Assembly: GCA_964631275.1 (NCBI GenBank)
Contig: CAZVWQ010000015.1
Span: forward strand, 1-35,543
DNA from: CAZVWQ01 sp964631275
GTDB taxonomy: Bacteria; Patescibacteriota; JACMRA01
Direction: 5' to 3'
DNA: 35,543 bases
Shown in pieces: positions 7,176 through 14,564 of this stretch. Made by a program: the position numbers and the translations under genes. The notes beneath the pieces were generated by a model that had not been told where the DNA came from, searched no databases, and was given only the letters and a program-made list of their open reading frames with translations. Position 1 is the first letter of the stretch, and every line of letters starts with the position of its first letter.

Positions 7176-8408
7176 TTAATTTTTTTTATTTGGAACATCA
7201 AAAACTAAGAAAGTTAAGTAAATTTTTCGCTCTGGATCGTTTATTTGTTTCATTAAAACCCTTTCAACTTCAAAATCTTGTTTTTCCACTACCTTATCAA
7301 ACAAATTATGATTTCTAATTTCTGAAGTAATAGTTTCAATGACCTTGGTTGTACTTTTGTTTTTATTGAAGAAAATAATTGCAGTTTTGGTATCTCTCCA
7401 AGTAGTATATTTAGCTATTTGATCTATTGTTTCGTGTAATACTTTTTCACCTTTCCAAATTTTACACTCACCAATAAACAAATTTTTATTATCTTTTCTT
7501 ATTAAAATATCTGTTTTCCCCTGACCGTTAAAAGTTTCTCCAGTGGCACTGCCTTCATAATGTGAATTTAAATTAAACAAAATATGATTTCTTATTTCCT
7601 CTTCTTTTAATTTAGAAAATGTTTCAGGTGTTCTTTCCATCATCAAATTCATACTCTGGATTATTTTAATAATTTCATTATATTCCAAAATATCAAGCTC
7701 TGGCTCTGCTTGAAAAGGCTTTTTGGTTATTTTTGGCTCAGTTATTTTTGGCTTTTTTCTAATTTCAGGGACTTTATAAGTTGTTGCTTGGTTTGGATTC
7801 TTTTTTAAAGGGTATTTTAATGATTTTATAAGATTATTATCAGCATTAAATTTTTCTTTTCTGGATTTTATTTTTTCCAAAATTAAGTTTTCTAAAGAAT
7901 TATTCCAATTTAAAATATTTTGATTTATCCTTAAAACCCTATCTTTTATTTTAGATAAGTTTTGTTCAAAATCAGAGTTCATTCTTTTTTCATCATCTTC
8001 ATTCTTATTTGCAACTTTATATGAACACAGAATTTCATTATTTCCAATATTACCTCTGGGCGGATTAATCTCAAATATCCCTGCAGGAGTGCAACTAAAT
8101 AGTATATTTTCTCCATAAAACGGTATATGAAAAGTTATTTCGATTCCAGGTACATTAAAAGCTCTTTCTCCATATCTAAAGTCCCTACTTTTGTCTATTA
8201 AAACATCTCTTTCAGTTATTTCAATTTTATCTTCAAAAATACCAATTTCTTCTATTAAATACTCACTTTTTAGAAACTCCAAAAGTTCACTTTCAGGGAC
8301 ATTTAGAAGATAATCTTTTTCATAGCTTTCTATTTTAGAAAATACTTGATTTTTTTGATTTTCAATAACATTTGTCATTTTGTTTGGATAGAATAAATAA
8401 TTTGGCAT
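7176..8408 (-). CDS. PD-(D/E)XK-like nuclease, putative restriction or defence protein
   Basis: A 410-residue soluble protein that I cannot assign to a named family. The C-terminal domain has a nuclease-like core, with GKTDILI (Asp) followed by LFIGECKIWKG (Glu-x-Lys) at roughly residues 310-330, the spacing expected for PD-(D/E)XK enzymes. The N-terminal half is predicted mixed alpha/beta with a charged linker (many Lys/Pro around 205-235). An alternative start is the Met at residue 11. It is the last intact gene of the restriction-modification operon, 33 bp after the specificity gene, so a DNA-restriction role is likely but inferred. Confidence 0.6.
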   Translation of the reverse strand: MPNYLFYPNKMTNVIENQKNQVFSKIESYEKDYLLNVPESELLEFLKSEYLIEEIGIFEDKIEITERDVLIDKSRDFRYGERAFNVPGIEITFHIPFYGENILFSCTPAGIFEINPPRGNIGNNEILCSYKVANKNEDDEKRMNSDFEQNLSKIKDRVLRINQNILNWNNSLENLILEKIKSRKEKFNADNNLIKSLKYPLKKNPNQATTYKVPEIRKKPKITEPKITKKPFQAEPELDILEYNEIIKIIQSMNLMMERTPETFSKLKEEEIRNHILFNLNSHYEGSATGETFNGQGKTDILIRKDNKNLFIGECKIWKGEKVLHETIDQIAKYTTWRDTKTAIIFFNKNKSTTKVIETITSEIRNHNLFDKVVEKQDFEVERVLMKQINDPERKIYLTFLVFDVPNKKN

Positions 8409-8441
8409 ATTTTTTAATTTAAAATTTCTACTTTTGTAGAT

Positions 8442-9089
8442 TTACTCCCTCCCCACAACCTCCCTCATTCCCTCCACCTTCCTCCTTGCATACTCCACTA
8501 CGTCTTTAATCACGATTTTTTGGATGGCAGAAATTAGGGTTTGCATTTGGTCGTAGTTTGGTTGGTTGTTTTGGGTTGGGAGATTCAAAGGTTGATTGTT
8601 TATAATTTTTACATTAAAACTTGAACTTCCCCAAGAAAAAGAGCTGAAAGATTTTGTCATTGCTGCAATAAAAAACTGAGCATTAATTTTATTAAATTTA
8701 TCATTTCTTGATTTTACAATTTTGATCTTATCTCCTGTAAAATAAGGTTTTTTTTGATAAAACATCGTTGCCGTATCTTGCCCAAAAGAAATTGTATTTC
8801 CCTCATTCAAAAATTCTTTATCTTCGTTTATATATCCACGAATTCCATTATTTAAAGCAGTTCTTACAATATAAGGCTCACCAACTTCTTCAATTTCAAC
8901 TTTGTTTGCATCAAATCTTTTTTTGGAAGAATCAACCTCAAACAACTCCCCAACCCTAAACTCGCCCCACTCAAACTGTCCGTTTTCAAGCTCTTCTAAA
9001 ACTTGTTTTTCCTTGACATTTAATTCATAATCGTCTAGTCCAGTTACTCTTAAGTATGCTTCCATAAACTCAAAATTGGTTTTATTCAT
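8442..9089 (-). CDS. Single-TRD DNA specificity protein (type I S / BcgI-B like)
   Basis: A 215-residue protein with one target-recognition domain of the methylase-S type: FEWGEFRVGELFEVDSSKKR, VRTALNNGIRGYI, NTISFGQDTATMFYQ, YFTGDKIKI, then SFSSFSWGSSSFNVKI. A C-terminal helix follows (LISAIQKIVIKDVVEYARRK). Full S subunits have two such domains; here there is one, preceded by a helix that looks like an inter-domain spacer, so it may work as a dimer or be the second half of an older gene. No matching type I or BcgI-type methylase subunit is in the window. It starts 2 bp after the restriction gene stop. Confidence 0.75.
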   Translation of the reverse strand: MNKTNFEFMEAYLRVTGLDDYELNVKEKQVLEELENGQFEWGEFRVGELFEVDSSKKRFDANKVEIEEVGEPYIVRTALNNGIRGYINEDKEFLNEGNTISFGQDTATMFYQKKPYFTGDKIKIVKSRNDKFNKINAQFFIAAMTKSFSSFSWGSSSFNVKIINNQPLNLPTQNNQPNYDQMQTLISAIQKIVIKDVVEYARRKVEGMREVVGRE

Positions 9090-9091
9090 AA

Positions 9092-9850
9092 TTAAATATC
9101 AAAAATTTCACAGGGATTTATTTTAAACTGAAGCATGTTAGCTGTTGACCTACCTCCGTCACCACCTTTTCTTTGGACTGTTATTTTTCCGATTTTGAAG
9201 CTTCCACGAGAAGTTATTTTTACATCTCCGTTTCCAAAATGGTTGAGAACAAAATTAATAGGTTTTAAAGCCCATTTAATTTCTTCATCTCCAATTTTTA
9301 AAATCACCAACATCCATTCAGCAGCAAATTTACCTCTTCCTTTTAAAATATCACTCACGATCAATGTTTTATTTTGATTAAAAAACTCTAAAATATATTG
9401 CTGATCCGAAACTTTTAACTCATCAGCAAACATTCTTCTTTTGTCTCTTGGGTTTTCGATATAAGGTTCCTCCTCGCCTGTAAAACATTTTAAAATTTTT
9501 AATATATTTTCTGGAATTTCCCACATTTGAGCGTAATTTTTAACCCACCTTTTATCAATTTGATTAAAGCCTTGAGGATTTGAGACAAGTTTTACTTGCA
9601 GATTTTGAATATCTGTTAAAGATTTTAATTTGATAATAATACGAATTTCAACCTGAATATCTGCCTTAAAAGAACCCTTGACTTTTGTGGCTTGAACGTA
9701 TTCTATATCTTCCAAATTATAATTCATTTCTTTGAGCCATTCCCCAGCAAATTGATTATTTTTCCAATCGTTAAAACACTGAATTACAAAGTCTTCGTTT
9801 TTAAATCCATCTTTGGCAGTTTTGGAGCCTTTAGCTTGTTTAATATCCAT
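9092..9850 (-). CDS. HinP1I-like type II restriction endonuclease
   Basis: A 252-residue endonuclease strongly resembling R.HinP1I (247 residues, cuts G^CGC) along its whole length: GSKTAKDGF near the start, KLVSNPQGFNQIDKRWV, TGEEEPYIENPRDKRRMF, SDILKGRGKFAAEWMLV, and RKGGDGGRSTANMLQFKI at the end. The PD-(D/E)XK variant active site is visible as AD at 63-64 and QVK at 85-87. From memory the HinP1I motif is SDX18QXK; here it is D-X20-QVK, so the loop is two residues longer. The adjacent cytosine methyltransferase should protect the same site. GCGC specificity is inferred from similarity. Confidence 0.9.
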   Translation of the reverse strand: MDIKQAKGSKTAKDGFKNEDFVIQCFNDWKNNQFAGEWLKEMNYNLEDIEYVQATKVKGSFKADIQVEIRIIIKLKSLTDIQNLQVKLVSNPQGFNQIDKRWVKNYAQMWEIPENILKILKCFTGEEEPYIENPRDKRRMFADELKVSDQQYILEFFNQNKTLIVSDILKGRGKFAAEWMLVILKIGDEEIKWALKPINFVLNHFGNGDVKITSRGSFKIGKITVQRKGGDGGRSTANMLQFKINPCEIFDI

Positions 9851-9857
9851 AAATTTA

Positions 9858-10850
9858 TTAGTTAAATTTCAAATTATTTGTAAATTCCAGTATTTTTTCT
9901 GCTATCCTTTGAACTGTATTTACAGTCATAGCATTTCCTGATTGTTTTAAAATATTAGCTTCTGCAATGTTATTTTTTGCTTTTTGTGCTAATTCTTTTG
10001 GAAATCCTTGTAGCAATAAAGATTCATACCCAGATAATTTTCTAAATTTTTTATTTTTTACATACAAAATCCCATGCCTTCCAAGTCTTAATGTTGGAAC
10101 TCTATTATAATATAATCTCAAATCAGATTGTCTTGTGTCTAAAACAAGGTATTCTTGTTCTAATAATTTTTCAATAGAATGTTTACCTTGATTGTATTTA
10201 TTATTTAGATATTTGATAAAAGTTTTATATGCCACTTGTTTTTCGTTAAAAGTAAGCTCACTGTCATCAATCAAAAAATCTTCAACATATGCCACTTGTT
10301 TATCACTATTTGGGAAAGAAAATTTCATTTCAGCTTTTAATAAATCTTTTCTAATTCCTACAAAATAAATTCTTTCTCGCATTTGTGGAACTCCATAATT
10401 TATGCTATTTAAAACCTTCCATTCTGTATAATACCCAGCTTCATCAAGAGCTTCTAAAATAATTTTTAAGGATCTTCCACCGTCATGATTTACCAAACCT
10501 TTTACATTTTCTAAAAGAAACATTTTTACATTTTTTTTCTTCATTATATTTATAAGGTGAAAAATTATCTCACCTCTCTCATCCTTCATACCTTTTCTTT
10601 GACCAATTACAGAAAAAGTCTGACAAGGAAAGCCTCCAACCATTACATCAAAGTCTGGTAAATCATCGGTATTTATTTTGGTTAAATCTCCATAATTTTT
10701 TTCTGTTTCTCCATAAAATAATTTATATGTTTTTTCAGTATTTTTATCAATTTCAGAAAAACCTAAACATTCAAAACCTAAGTTTTCAAAGGCAAGTCTT
10801 CCGCCGCCAATACCTGCACAAAAATCAATAAAAGTTAAGTTTTTACTCAT
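9858..10850 (-). CDS. DNA (cytosine-5) methyltransferase
   Basis: A 330-residue C5-cytosine methyltransferase, the protective partner of the HinP1I-like nuclease 7 bp downstream. Motif I is FIDFCAGIGGGRLAF, motif IV GGFPCQTFSVIGQRKG with the catalytic Cys, motif VI LLENVKGL, motif VIII QMRERIYFVG and motif X SGNAMTVN. All the main catalytic motifs are present. The target is probably GCGC, judged from the nuclease partner. The ATG overlaps the stop of the preceding truncated restriction fragment by ATGA (10847-10850), so translation may be coupled to a dead upstream gene. Confidence 0.95.
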   Translation of the reverse strand: MSKNLTFIDFCAGIGGGRLAFENLGFECLGFSEIDKNTEKTYKLFYGETEKNYGDLTKINTDDLPDFDVMVGGFPCQTFSVIGQRKGMKDERGEIIFHLINIMKKKNVKMFLLENVKGLVNHDGGRSLKIILEALDEAGYYTEWKVLNSINYGVPQMRERIYFVGIRKDLLKAEMKFSFPNSDKQVAYVEDFLIDDSELTFNEKQVAYKTFIKYLNNKYNQGKHSIEKLLEQEYLVLDTRQSDLRLYYNRVPTLRLGRHGILYVKNKKFRKLSGYESLLLQGFPKELAQKAKNNIAEANILKQSGNAMTVNTVQRIAEKILEFTNNLKFN

Positions 10851-11029
10851 AATACTGAAATATTTAAATGTTTTTCACCCACAATCTGAGCTTTAGGATT
10901 AGAATGACTATAGCCAAGCTTTTTTAAAATCGGCATTATCAAAGCCTCCCTCACGGAATCTTCTTTGAATTCTGAATTTTCTAAAAGTTGGAAGTTGAAT
11001 TTAGAAACCATAATTAATTTACTAAACAT
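10847..11029 (-). pseudogene. Truncated N-terminus of a restriction-enzyme subunit
   Basis: A 60-codon reading frame. The part FNFQLLENSEFKEDSVREAL followed by IMPILKKLGYS resembles the opening of type I R / type IIG restriction proteins (SDFKEDSVREEI...PILKALGYS pattern). It stops after VGEKHLNISVL, where those proteins would continue into the nuclease domain, so only the first tenth or so remains. It is the first frame after the operon promoter and overlaps the methyltransferase start. It may now act only as a leader peptide for translational coupling (inference). Confidence 0.65.
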
Positions 11030-11079
11030 TATTTAACTTTTAGGGAAGTAAAATTTGTAAACTCACAGATATGTACTGA

Positions 11080-11108
11080 TTAATAGCCATAATAAGAAAA
11101 TCCGTCAA
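11080..11108 (-). promoter_or_regulatory. Promoter of the restriction-modification operon
   Basis: On the minus strand TTGACG (11103-11108) and TATTAA (11080-11085) are 17 bp apart, about 50 bases before the first frame at 11029. No other good promoter is visible before the nuclease, specificity and DUF4268-type genes, so the block 11029-6199 may be one transcript. Confidence 0.55.
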
Positions 11109-11134
11109 ATAATCAACTTTACAAGTTAACTAAA

Positions 11135-11306
11135 CTAAAGCCCCACACTCTCATTCCGCTTCAAACCAACTTTGAACACAAATTTTGCTAAAAAGTAGAG
11201 AATTATGCACCAAGCAAGCCCACCGAGAAAAACCAAAATTGTTTGATTTGTGTTGTAGTTACCTAGGTAAATCTGCATGGGGTGGTAGAAGGTAAAGGCA
11301 AAGGGA
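11135..11306 (-). repeat. Permease tail repeat, copy 4
   Basis: Nearly identical over about 165 bp to the copy at 12751-12921. Similarity ends abruptly inside the permease coding sequence after the codons for PFAFTFYHPMQ, as expected for gene conversion or recombination. Confidence 0.9.
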
Positions 11307-11968
11307 AAGATTAAACTAAATTTTAAAACATTTAAAACATTTAAAGGAAAAAATCTACCAGAAAATACCAGCCTTGTATTATCAATAAAAGCTGCAGAGC
11401 CAAAAAAAGCCGTCAGCCAGAAAGCAGACAAGCCAACTAAGATTCCAATAAAATTGTTAATTAAAAAGGTAATGACTAGAAATATAAGAAATAATCCTAA
11501 ATTTAGAAAACTTGGTAGAATTAGAAACTTGGAAAGTATAAAACCTATGCTTAAATAAATTAAAAGTTTAGAAATGTTCTCAAAAAACTGGTAGCCAAAA
11601 ACTTGGAAAGTATAAAATTTTAAAGTAGAAATAGGTAAAATTATCTTGCTGGTTATCTTCCCATCTTGTATATTTTCTCCAATATCAAATTGCACCGCAT
11701 TGTTAAATATAAAAGCCTCACCAATTATAAAATAGGTAAAAATTTCACTAAAAGTTGTTTGAAAATTAGGGTTAGATAAGCTATTAATATACCAGACTAG
11801 CAAGGTTCCGGTAATTATCATAAATGAGCTACCAAGCCACATAACAGAATTCCAACGATAAACTAAATTTTTCTTAAAAGAGTAAATTACCACATACCAC
11901 CACTTATACCACCTTCCAAGTACTTTTTCCATGAAAGTAGGTTTGTAATTTGAAATTGTTGTAGTCAT
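11135..11968 (-). CDS. ABC-2 family permease, paralogue 3
   Basis: A 277-residue polytopic membrane protein. The N-terminus has KPTFMEKVLGRWYKWWY and the C-terminus the constant block HPMQIYLGNYNTNQTILVF through FKVGLKRNESVGL. The central 170 or so residues (about four hydrophobic segments) are not alignable by eye with paralogues 1 or 4. The ATG overlaps the PIN toxin stop (ATGA, 11965-11968). No ATPase gene is attached; the only one in the window is at 1654-2436. Export substrate unknown. Confidence 0.85.
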   Translation of the reverse strand: MTTTISNYKPTFMEKVLGRWYKWWYVVIYSFKKNLVYRWNSVMWLGSSFMIITGTLLVWYINSLSNPNFQTTFSEIFTYFIIGEAFIFNNAVQFDIGENIQDGKITSKIILPISTLKFYTFQVFGYQFFENISKLLIYLSIGFILSKFLILPSFLNLGLFLIFLVITFLINNFIGILVGLSAFWLTAFFGSAAFIDNTRLVFSGRFFPLNVLNVLKFSLIFPFAFTFYHPMQIYLGNYNTNQTILVFLGGLAWCIILYFLAKFVFKVGLKRNESVGL

Positions 11969-12384
11969 AAAGTTAAATTTAATTCTACCATAAACTGGCT
12001 AGGTTTGAGAATTTTAGTACTTTCAAATTGTTTTAGTTCCAAAAGATCTTCATCTCCAGTGATTAAATAATCGGCACTGATTTCTAAAGCTAGTTCTAAA
12101 AATTTATTATCGTCTGGGTCACGGCAGATAGTGACTTTTTGGGTAGGATTGATTAAAGTGTTTATTTCTTTGATTTTTTTAAAAAATTCTAAAGTGGTTT
12201 GTTGGTTATATTCTGGATGGATCCTTTTGATTTTATCACCAAAAAGTTTGCTTTCTATTTCTGTTAAAATTTCTTCACTGATATACATTTTGTAATTTAA
12301 ATGGCACAGATCCAGAAGTTTTAAAACATTTTTATCAAAAACAAAGGCAGAAAAATATACATTTGTATCCAAAATAATTTTCAT
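11965..12384 (-). CDS. PIN-domain toxin (COG1569-like)
   Basis: A 139-residue PIN protein of the COG1569 type: IILDTNVYFSAF at the start, ICRDPDDNKFLELA near residue 90 and ADYLITGDEDLL near 110. It carries the full set of acidic residues expected for an Mg-dependent ribonuclease. It overlaps the antitoxin gene by 4 bp upstream and the permease start by 4 bp downstream. It is closely related to the toxin at 14565-15002 (same ICRD...DNKFLELA and ADYLITGD blocks), so this pair was probably duplicated within the array. Confidence 0.85.
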   Translation of the reverse strand: MKIILDTNVYFSAFVFDKNVLKLLDLCHLNYKMYISEEILTEIESKLFGDKIKRIHPEYNQQTTLEFFKKIKEINTLINPTQKVTICRDPDDNKFLELALEISADYLITGDEDLLELKQFESTKILKPSQFMVELNLTL

Positions 12385-12656
12385 ACTCCAAAGTTTTCTT
12401 TAATAAATTTAAATTGCTCATCTTCGTCGGTGATATCTAAGAATTTTGAATTTGATAAAATTTGAGGAAAAGTTTTGGCCTTGGCTTTTACACCTCTGGA
12501 TAAAATTATTTTTACAGCTTCAGCTGTGGACAAAAGTGGATATTCATTTTGTATTTCTGTGATAACTTTCTCTAATTGTGGATCTATCGTAATTCTGACA
12601 AAATTAGGCTTAGCTTTTTTAGCTTTTGCTGTTTTACTTTTGATTAAACTAGACAT
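12381..12656 (-). CDS. Antitoxin of COG1569-type PIN toxin
   Basis: A 91-residue protein read from the ATG at 12656. A TTG start at 12695 is unlikely because it lies in the -35 box. KPNFVRITIDPQLEKVITEI followed by LSTAEAVKIILSRG suggests a ribbon-helix-helix DNA-binding part, with an acidic C-terminus (ITDEDEQFKFIKENFGV). The antitoxin at 17305-17622 shares the NFVRITID...LSTAE layout. Autoregulation is likely by analogy. Confidence 0.7.
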   Translation of the reverse strand: MSSLIKSKTAKAKKAKPNFVRITIDPQLEKVITEIQNEYPLLSTAEAVKIILSRGVKAKAKTFPQILSNSKFLDITDEDEQFKFIKENFGV

Positions 12657-12664
12657 ATTATAAC

Positions 12665-12695
12665 ATAATATGATATAAATAGCACTTATTGTCAA
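12665..12695 (-). promoter_or_regulatory. Toxin-antitoxin promoter
   Basis: The minus strand has TTGACA at 12690-12695, then CATATT after 17 bp or TATTAT (12665-12670) after 19 bp. The ATG is at 12656, which gives an almost leaderless message. Confidence 0.5.
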
Positions 12696-12750
12696 ATTAG
12701 TTATAAAATAATATATAAGACAGATATCCCTCTTTTTTACTTTTTATTTT

Positions 12751-12921
12751 CTACAACCACACACTTTCATTCCGATTCAAACCAGCTTTGAACACAAATT
12801 TTGCTAAAAAGTAGAGAATTATGCACCAAGCAAGCCCACCGAGAAAAACCAAAATTGTTTGATTTGTGTTGTAGTTACCTAGGTAAATCTGCATGGGGTG
12901 GTAGAAGGTAAAGGCAAAGGG
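12751..12921 (-). repeat. Permease tail repeat, copy 5
   Basis: Near-identical to the copy at 11135-11306 with a few substitutions close to the stop codon (NRNESVWL instead of KRNESVGL). Confidence 0.9.
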
Positions 12922-13578
12922 ATTGAAAAGGTAAAAAATAAAGTTTTCATAAATTAAGTTTAGTGGGAAAACTCTACCCATCAAAAGAGCTGATAAAAAA
13001 GTATAATTCATAGCCACACCATGCATTCTAGGTAAATAAAAACCGCTGCAGGCTGTTATAAATCCAGAAATAAAAATAATAAATAAAGAAAATGGTAATA
13101 AAATTAAAGCTATAAGACTGGGGAAGCTAAAAGTTGCAATTCCTAAACTTATAAAAATCAAAAAAATGATAGATAAAATACTTGATTTAATTAAATTTTG
13201 AGCCAAAGATTCGCCGTATGACACAAATAGCATTGTTTTAATAAAGCTTGCAGGGCGAAGAAGGTGTCTTACATGTCTACCTGCGATAATATCAAAGCCT
13301 ATATACTCAGAAAAAGTGTATGATAGAGATAAAAAAAGTTCACCAACCAAAAAATATACCCATTTTTGCTCTAAATCGACATCTATTACTTTGTTATTAG
13401 CCAGCCACCAGGTAACCATGGTTCCCAAAACAATTAGTAAATTACCAAAAACAAAAAAAGCATTATCGAATAAAGAAGCAGTTCTACTTTTGAACTCATG
13501 CATCATAGCATACCACCATTTGTAATTTCTGCCCAAGATTTTTTCCACGAAGGTTGGTTGGTAATTTGTTTGAATCAT
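12751..13578 (-). CDS. ABC-2 family permease, paralogue 4
   Basis: A 275-residue polytopic membrane protein. It starts with QPTFVEKILGRNYKWWY and ends with the constant tail, here slightly changed to FKAGLNRNESVWL. The middle contains its own hydrophobic segments and a GRHVRHLLRPASF loop not seen in the others. The ATG overlaps the stop of the PIN toxin (13575-13578). The tail nucleotides are almost identical to those of paralogue 3, whereas the middles differ, which argues for exchange of cores between constant ends. Confidence 0.85.
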   Translation of the reverse strand: MIQTNYQPTFVEKILGRNYKWWYAMMHEFKSRTASLFDNAFFVFGNLLIVLGTMVTWWLANNKVIDVDLEQKWVYFLVGELFLSLSYTFSEYIGFDIIAGRHVRHLLRPASFIKTMLFVSYGESLAQNLIKSSILSIIFLIFISLGIATFSFPSLIALILLPFSLFIIFISGFITACSGFYLPRMHGVAMNYTFLSALLMGRVFPLNLIYENFIFYLFNPFAFTFYHPMQIYLGNYNTNQTILVFLGGLAWCIILYFLAKFVFKAGLNRNESVWL

Positions 13579-13970
13579 AAATTTTTATAAGCTTTATTAG
13601 CCATATTATCAAAACTAAAAAATTCTAATTTTTGGATTCTGCTTTTGGCTATTAGATAAGTATCTGGAAAAGATATATTTTGTTTTGAAAAAATTTTTAA
13701 AGCCATTTCAAAAATTCCTAAATCTTCAAATTCAATTACTTTTAGTTTTAATAATGTAGATATGACTTTAACAGTCTGTATTTTATCCAAATTATAAGTT
13801 TTACCCATTAACACAAAAACAATTTCAAAAATAGAAATACCACTACAAAACAGTTTAACTTTTTGAGATTCAGATTGCTCTAATAAATCTTGAATTTTGG
13901 CTAACTGTGATTGTTCATCTTTTAAAATAAGTCGCAAAAGTACATTTGTATCCAATAAATAGGAAATCAT
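13575..13970 (-). CDS. PIN-domain toxin (VapC-like)
   Basis: A 131-residue PIN protein: ISYLLDTNVLLRLIL at the N-terminus (first Asp), Glu in GISIFEIVFVL, Asp in ISFPDTYLIAKSR and Asp in FFSFDNMANKAY. It is predicted to be an Mg-dependent ribonuclease. It is preceded 8 bp upstream by an AbrB/MazE-like antitoxin gene and overlaps the permease ATG by 4 bp. Its sequence differs from the other four PIN proteins here, so this is an independent toxin lineage. Confidence 0.82.
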   Translation of the reverse strand: MISYLLDTNVLLRLILKDEQSQLAKIQDLLEQSESQKVKLFCSGISIFEIVFVLMGKTYNLDKIQTVKVISTLLKLKVIEFEDLGIFEMALKIFSKQNISFPDTYLIAKSRIQKLEFFSFDNMANKAYKNL

Positions 13971-13978
13971 ATAAAAAT

Positions 13979-14242
13979 TTAATAAATTAATTTGGTTTCT
14001 GCATTTATCAAATCATCTATATTCCAGTTTGGGTTTTCTTTTTGTAATCTTTTAGTTTTTTTTTGCAAATCCTGAGTTAAAATATCTAATTCATTCAAAA
14101 CATCTCGGTAAGTTTGTAATACATATCTACCGTCTATCTTTACTATTTCTATAAAATTGCCACTACTCAAATTTAATTCTTTAATTAAAGATGCGGGTAA
14201 GGTAATTTGATTTTGAGATGATATTTTTAATTTAAAGTTCAT
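13979..14242 (-). CDS. AbrB/MazE-like (SpoVT-type) antitoxin
   Basis: An 87-residue protein. The N-terminal MNFKLKISSQNQITLPASLI then KELNLSSGNFIEIVKIDGRY is the swapped-hairpin AbrB/MazE DNA-binding domain. The C-terminal helical region (LTQDLQKKTKRLQKENPNW) should bind the toxin. It pairs with the PIN gene 8 bp downstream, the common AbrB-VapC arrangement. The ATG lies only about 7 bases after the -10 box, so the message is probably leaderless. Confidence 0.82.
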   Translation of the reverse strand: MNFKLKISSQNQITLPASLIKELNLSSGNFIEIVKIDGRYVLQTYRDVLNELDILTQDLQKKTKRLQKENPNWNIDDLINAETKLIY

Positions 14243-14249
14243 ATAAAAA

Positions 14250-14278
14250 ACAATATATATTATTTTACTTTATGTCAA
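14250..14278 (-). promoter_or_regulatory. Toxin-antitoxin promoter (leaderless)
   Basis: The minus strand has TTGACA (14273-14278), 17 bp, then TATTGT (14250-14255), with the antitoxin ATG at 14242. It lies between this antitoxin and the stop of the next tail repeat copy (14293). Confidence 0.55.
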
Positions 14279-14292
14279 ATAATTTTACTTAG

Positions 14293-14378
14293 CTACAACC
14301 CCACACTTTCATTCCGCTTAAGGCCAGCTTTGAAAACTAGTTTAGCTAAGAAGTAGAGAATTATGCACCAAGCAGAGT
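14293..14378 (-). repeat. Permease tail repeat, copy 6 (orphan)
   Basis: An orphan copy reading WCIILYFLAKLVFKAGLKRN then ESVGL and TAG, joined upstream to unrelated sequence. Confidence 0.85.
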
Positions 14379-14562
14379 ATTCACAAAAGTATTTATATTA
14401 GGGTTATATTTATGAATTATTCTCTATTTCATATTTAAAGGTTTTTAAGGCATTATTATAATCATCTTGATAGATTTCTCTTAAAGTATTGTATTTTTCA
14501 AAATATTTTTGGTAAAATTTAATTACCTTTTCCATGAAGGTTGGGGCGTAGGTTTTGATCAT
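14293..14562 (-). pseudogene. Permease gene reduced to its two constant ends
   Basis: The 5' side keeps MIKTYAPTFMEKV, which corresponds to the constant permease start, and continues as a 50-codon frame (14410-14562) ending FKYEIENNS, unlike any permease. The 3' side (14293-14378) keeps the constant permease tail. The membrane core is missing. This is what remains if the variable core was deleted or replaced by a small unrelated fragment. The start lies 2 bp after the PIN toxin stop, as in the intact modules. Whether the 50-residue peptide is made is unknown. Confidence 0.7.
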
Positions 14563-14564
14563 AA

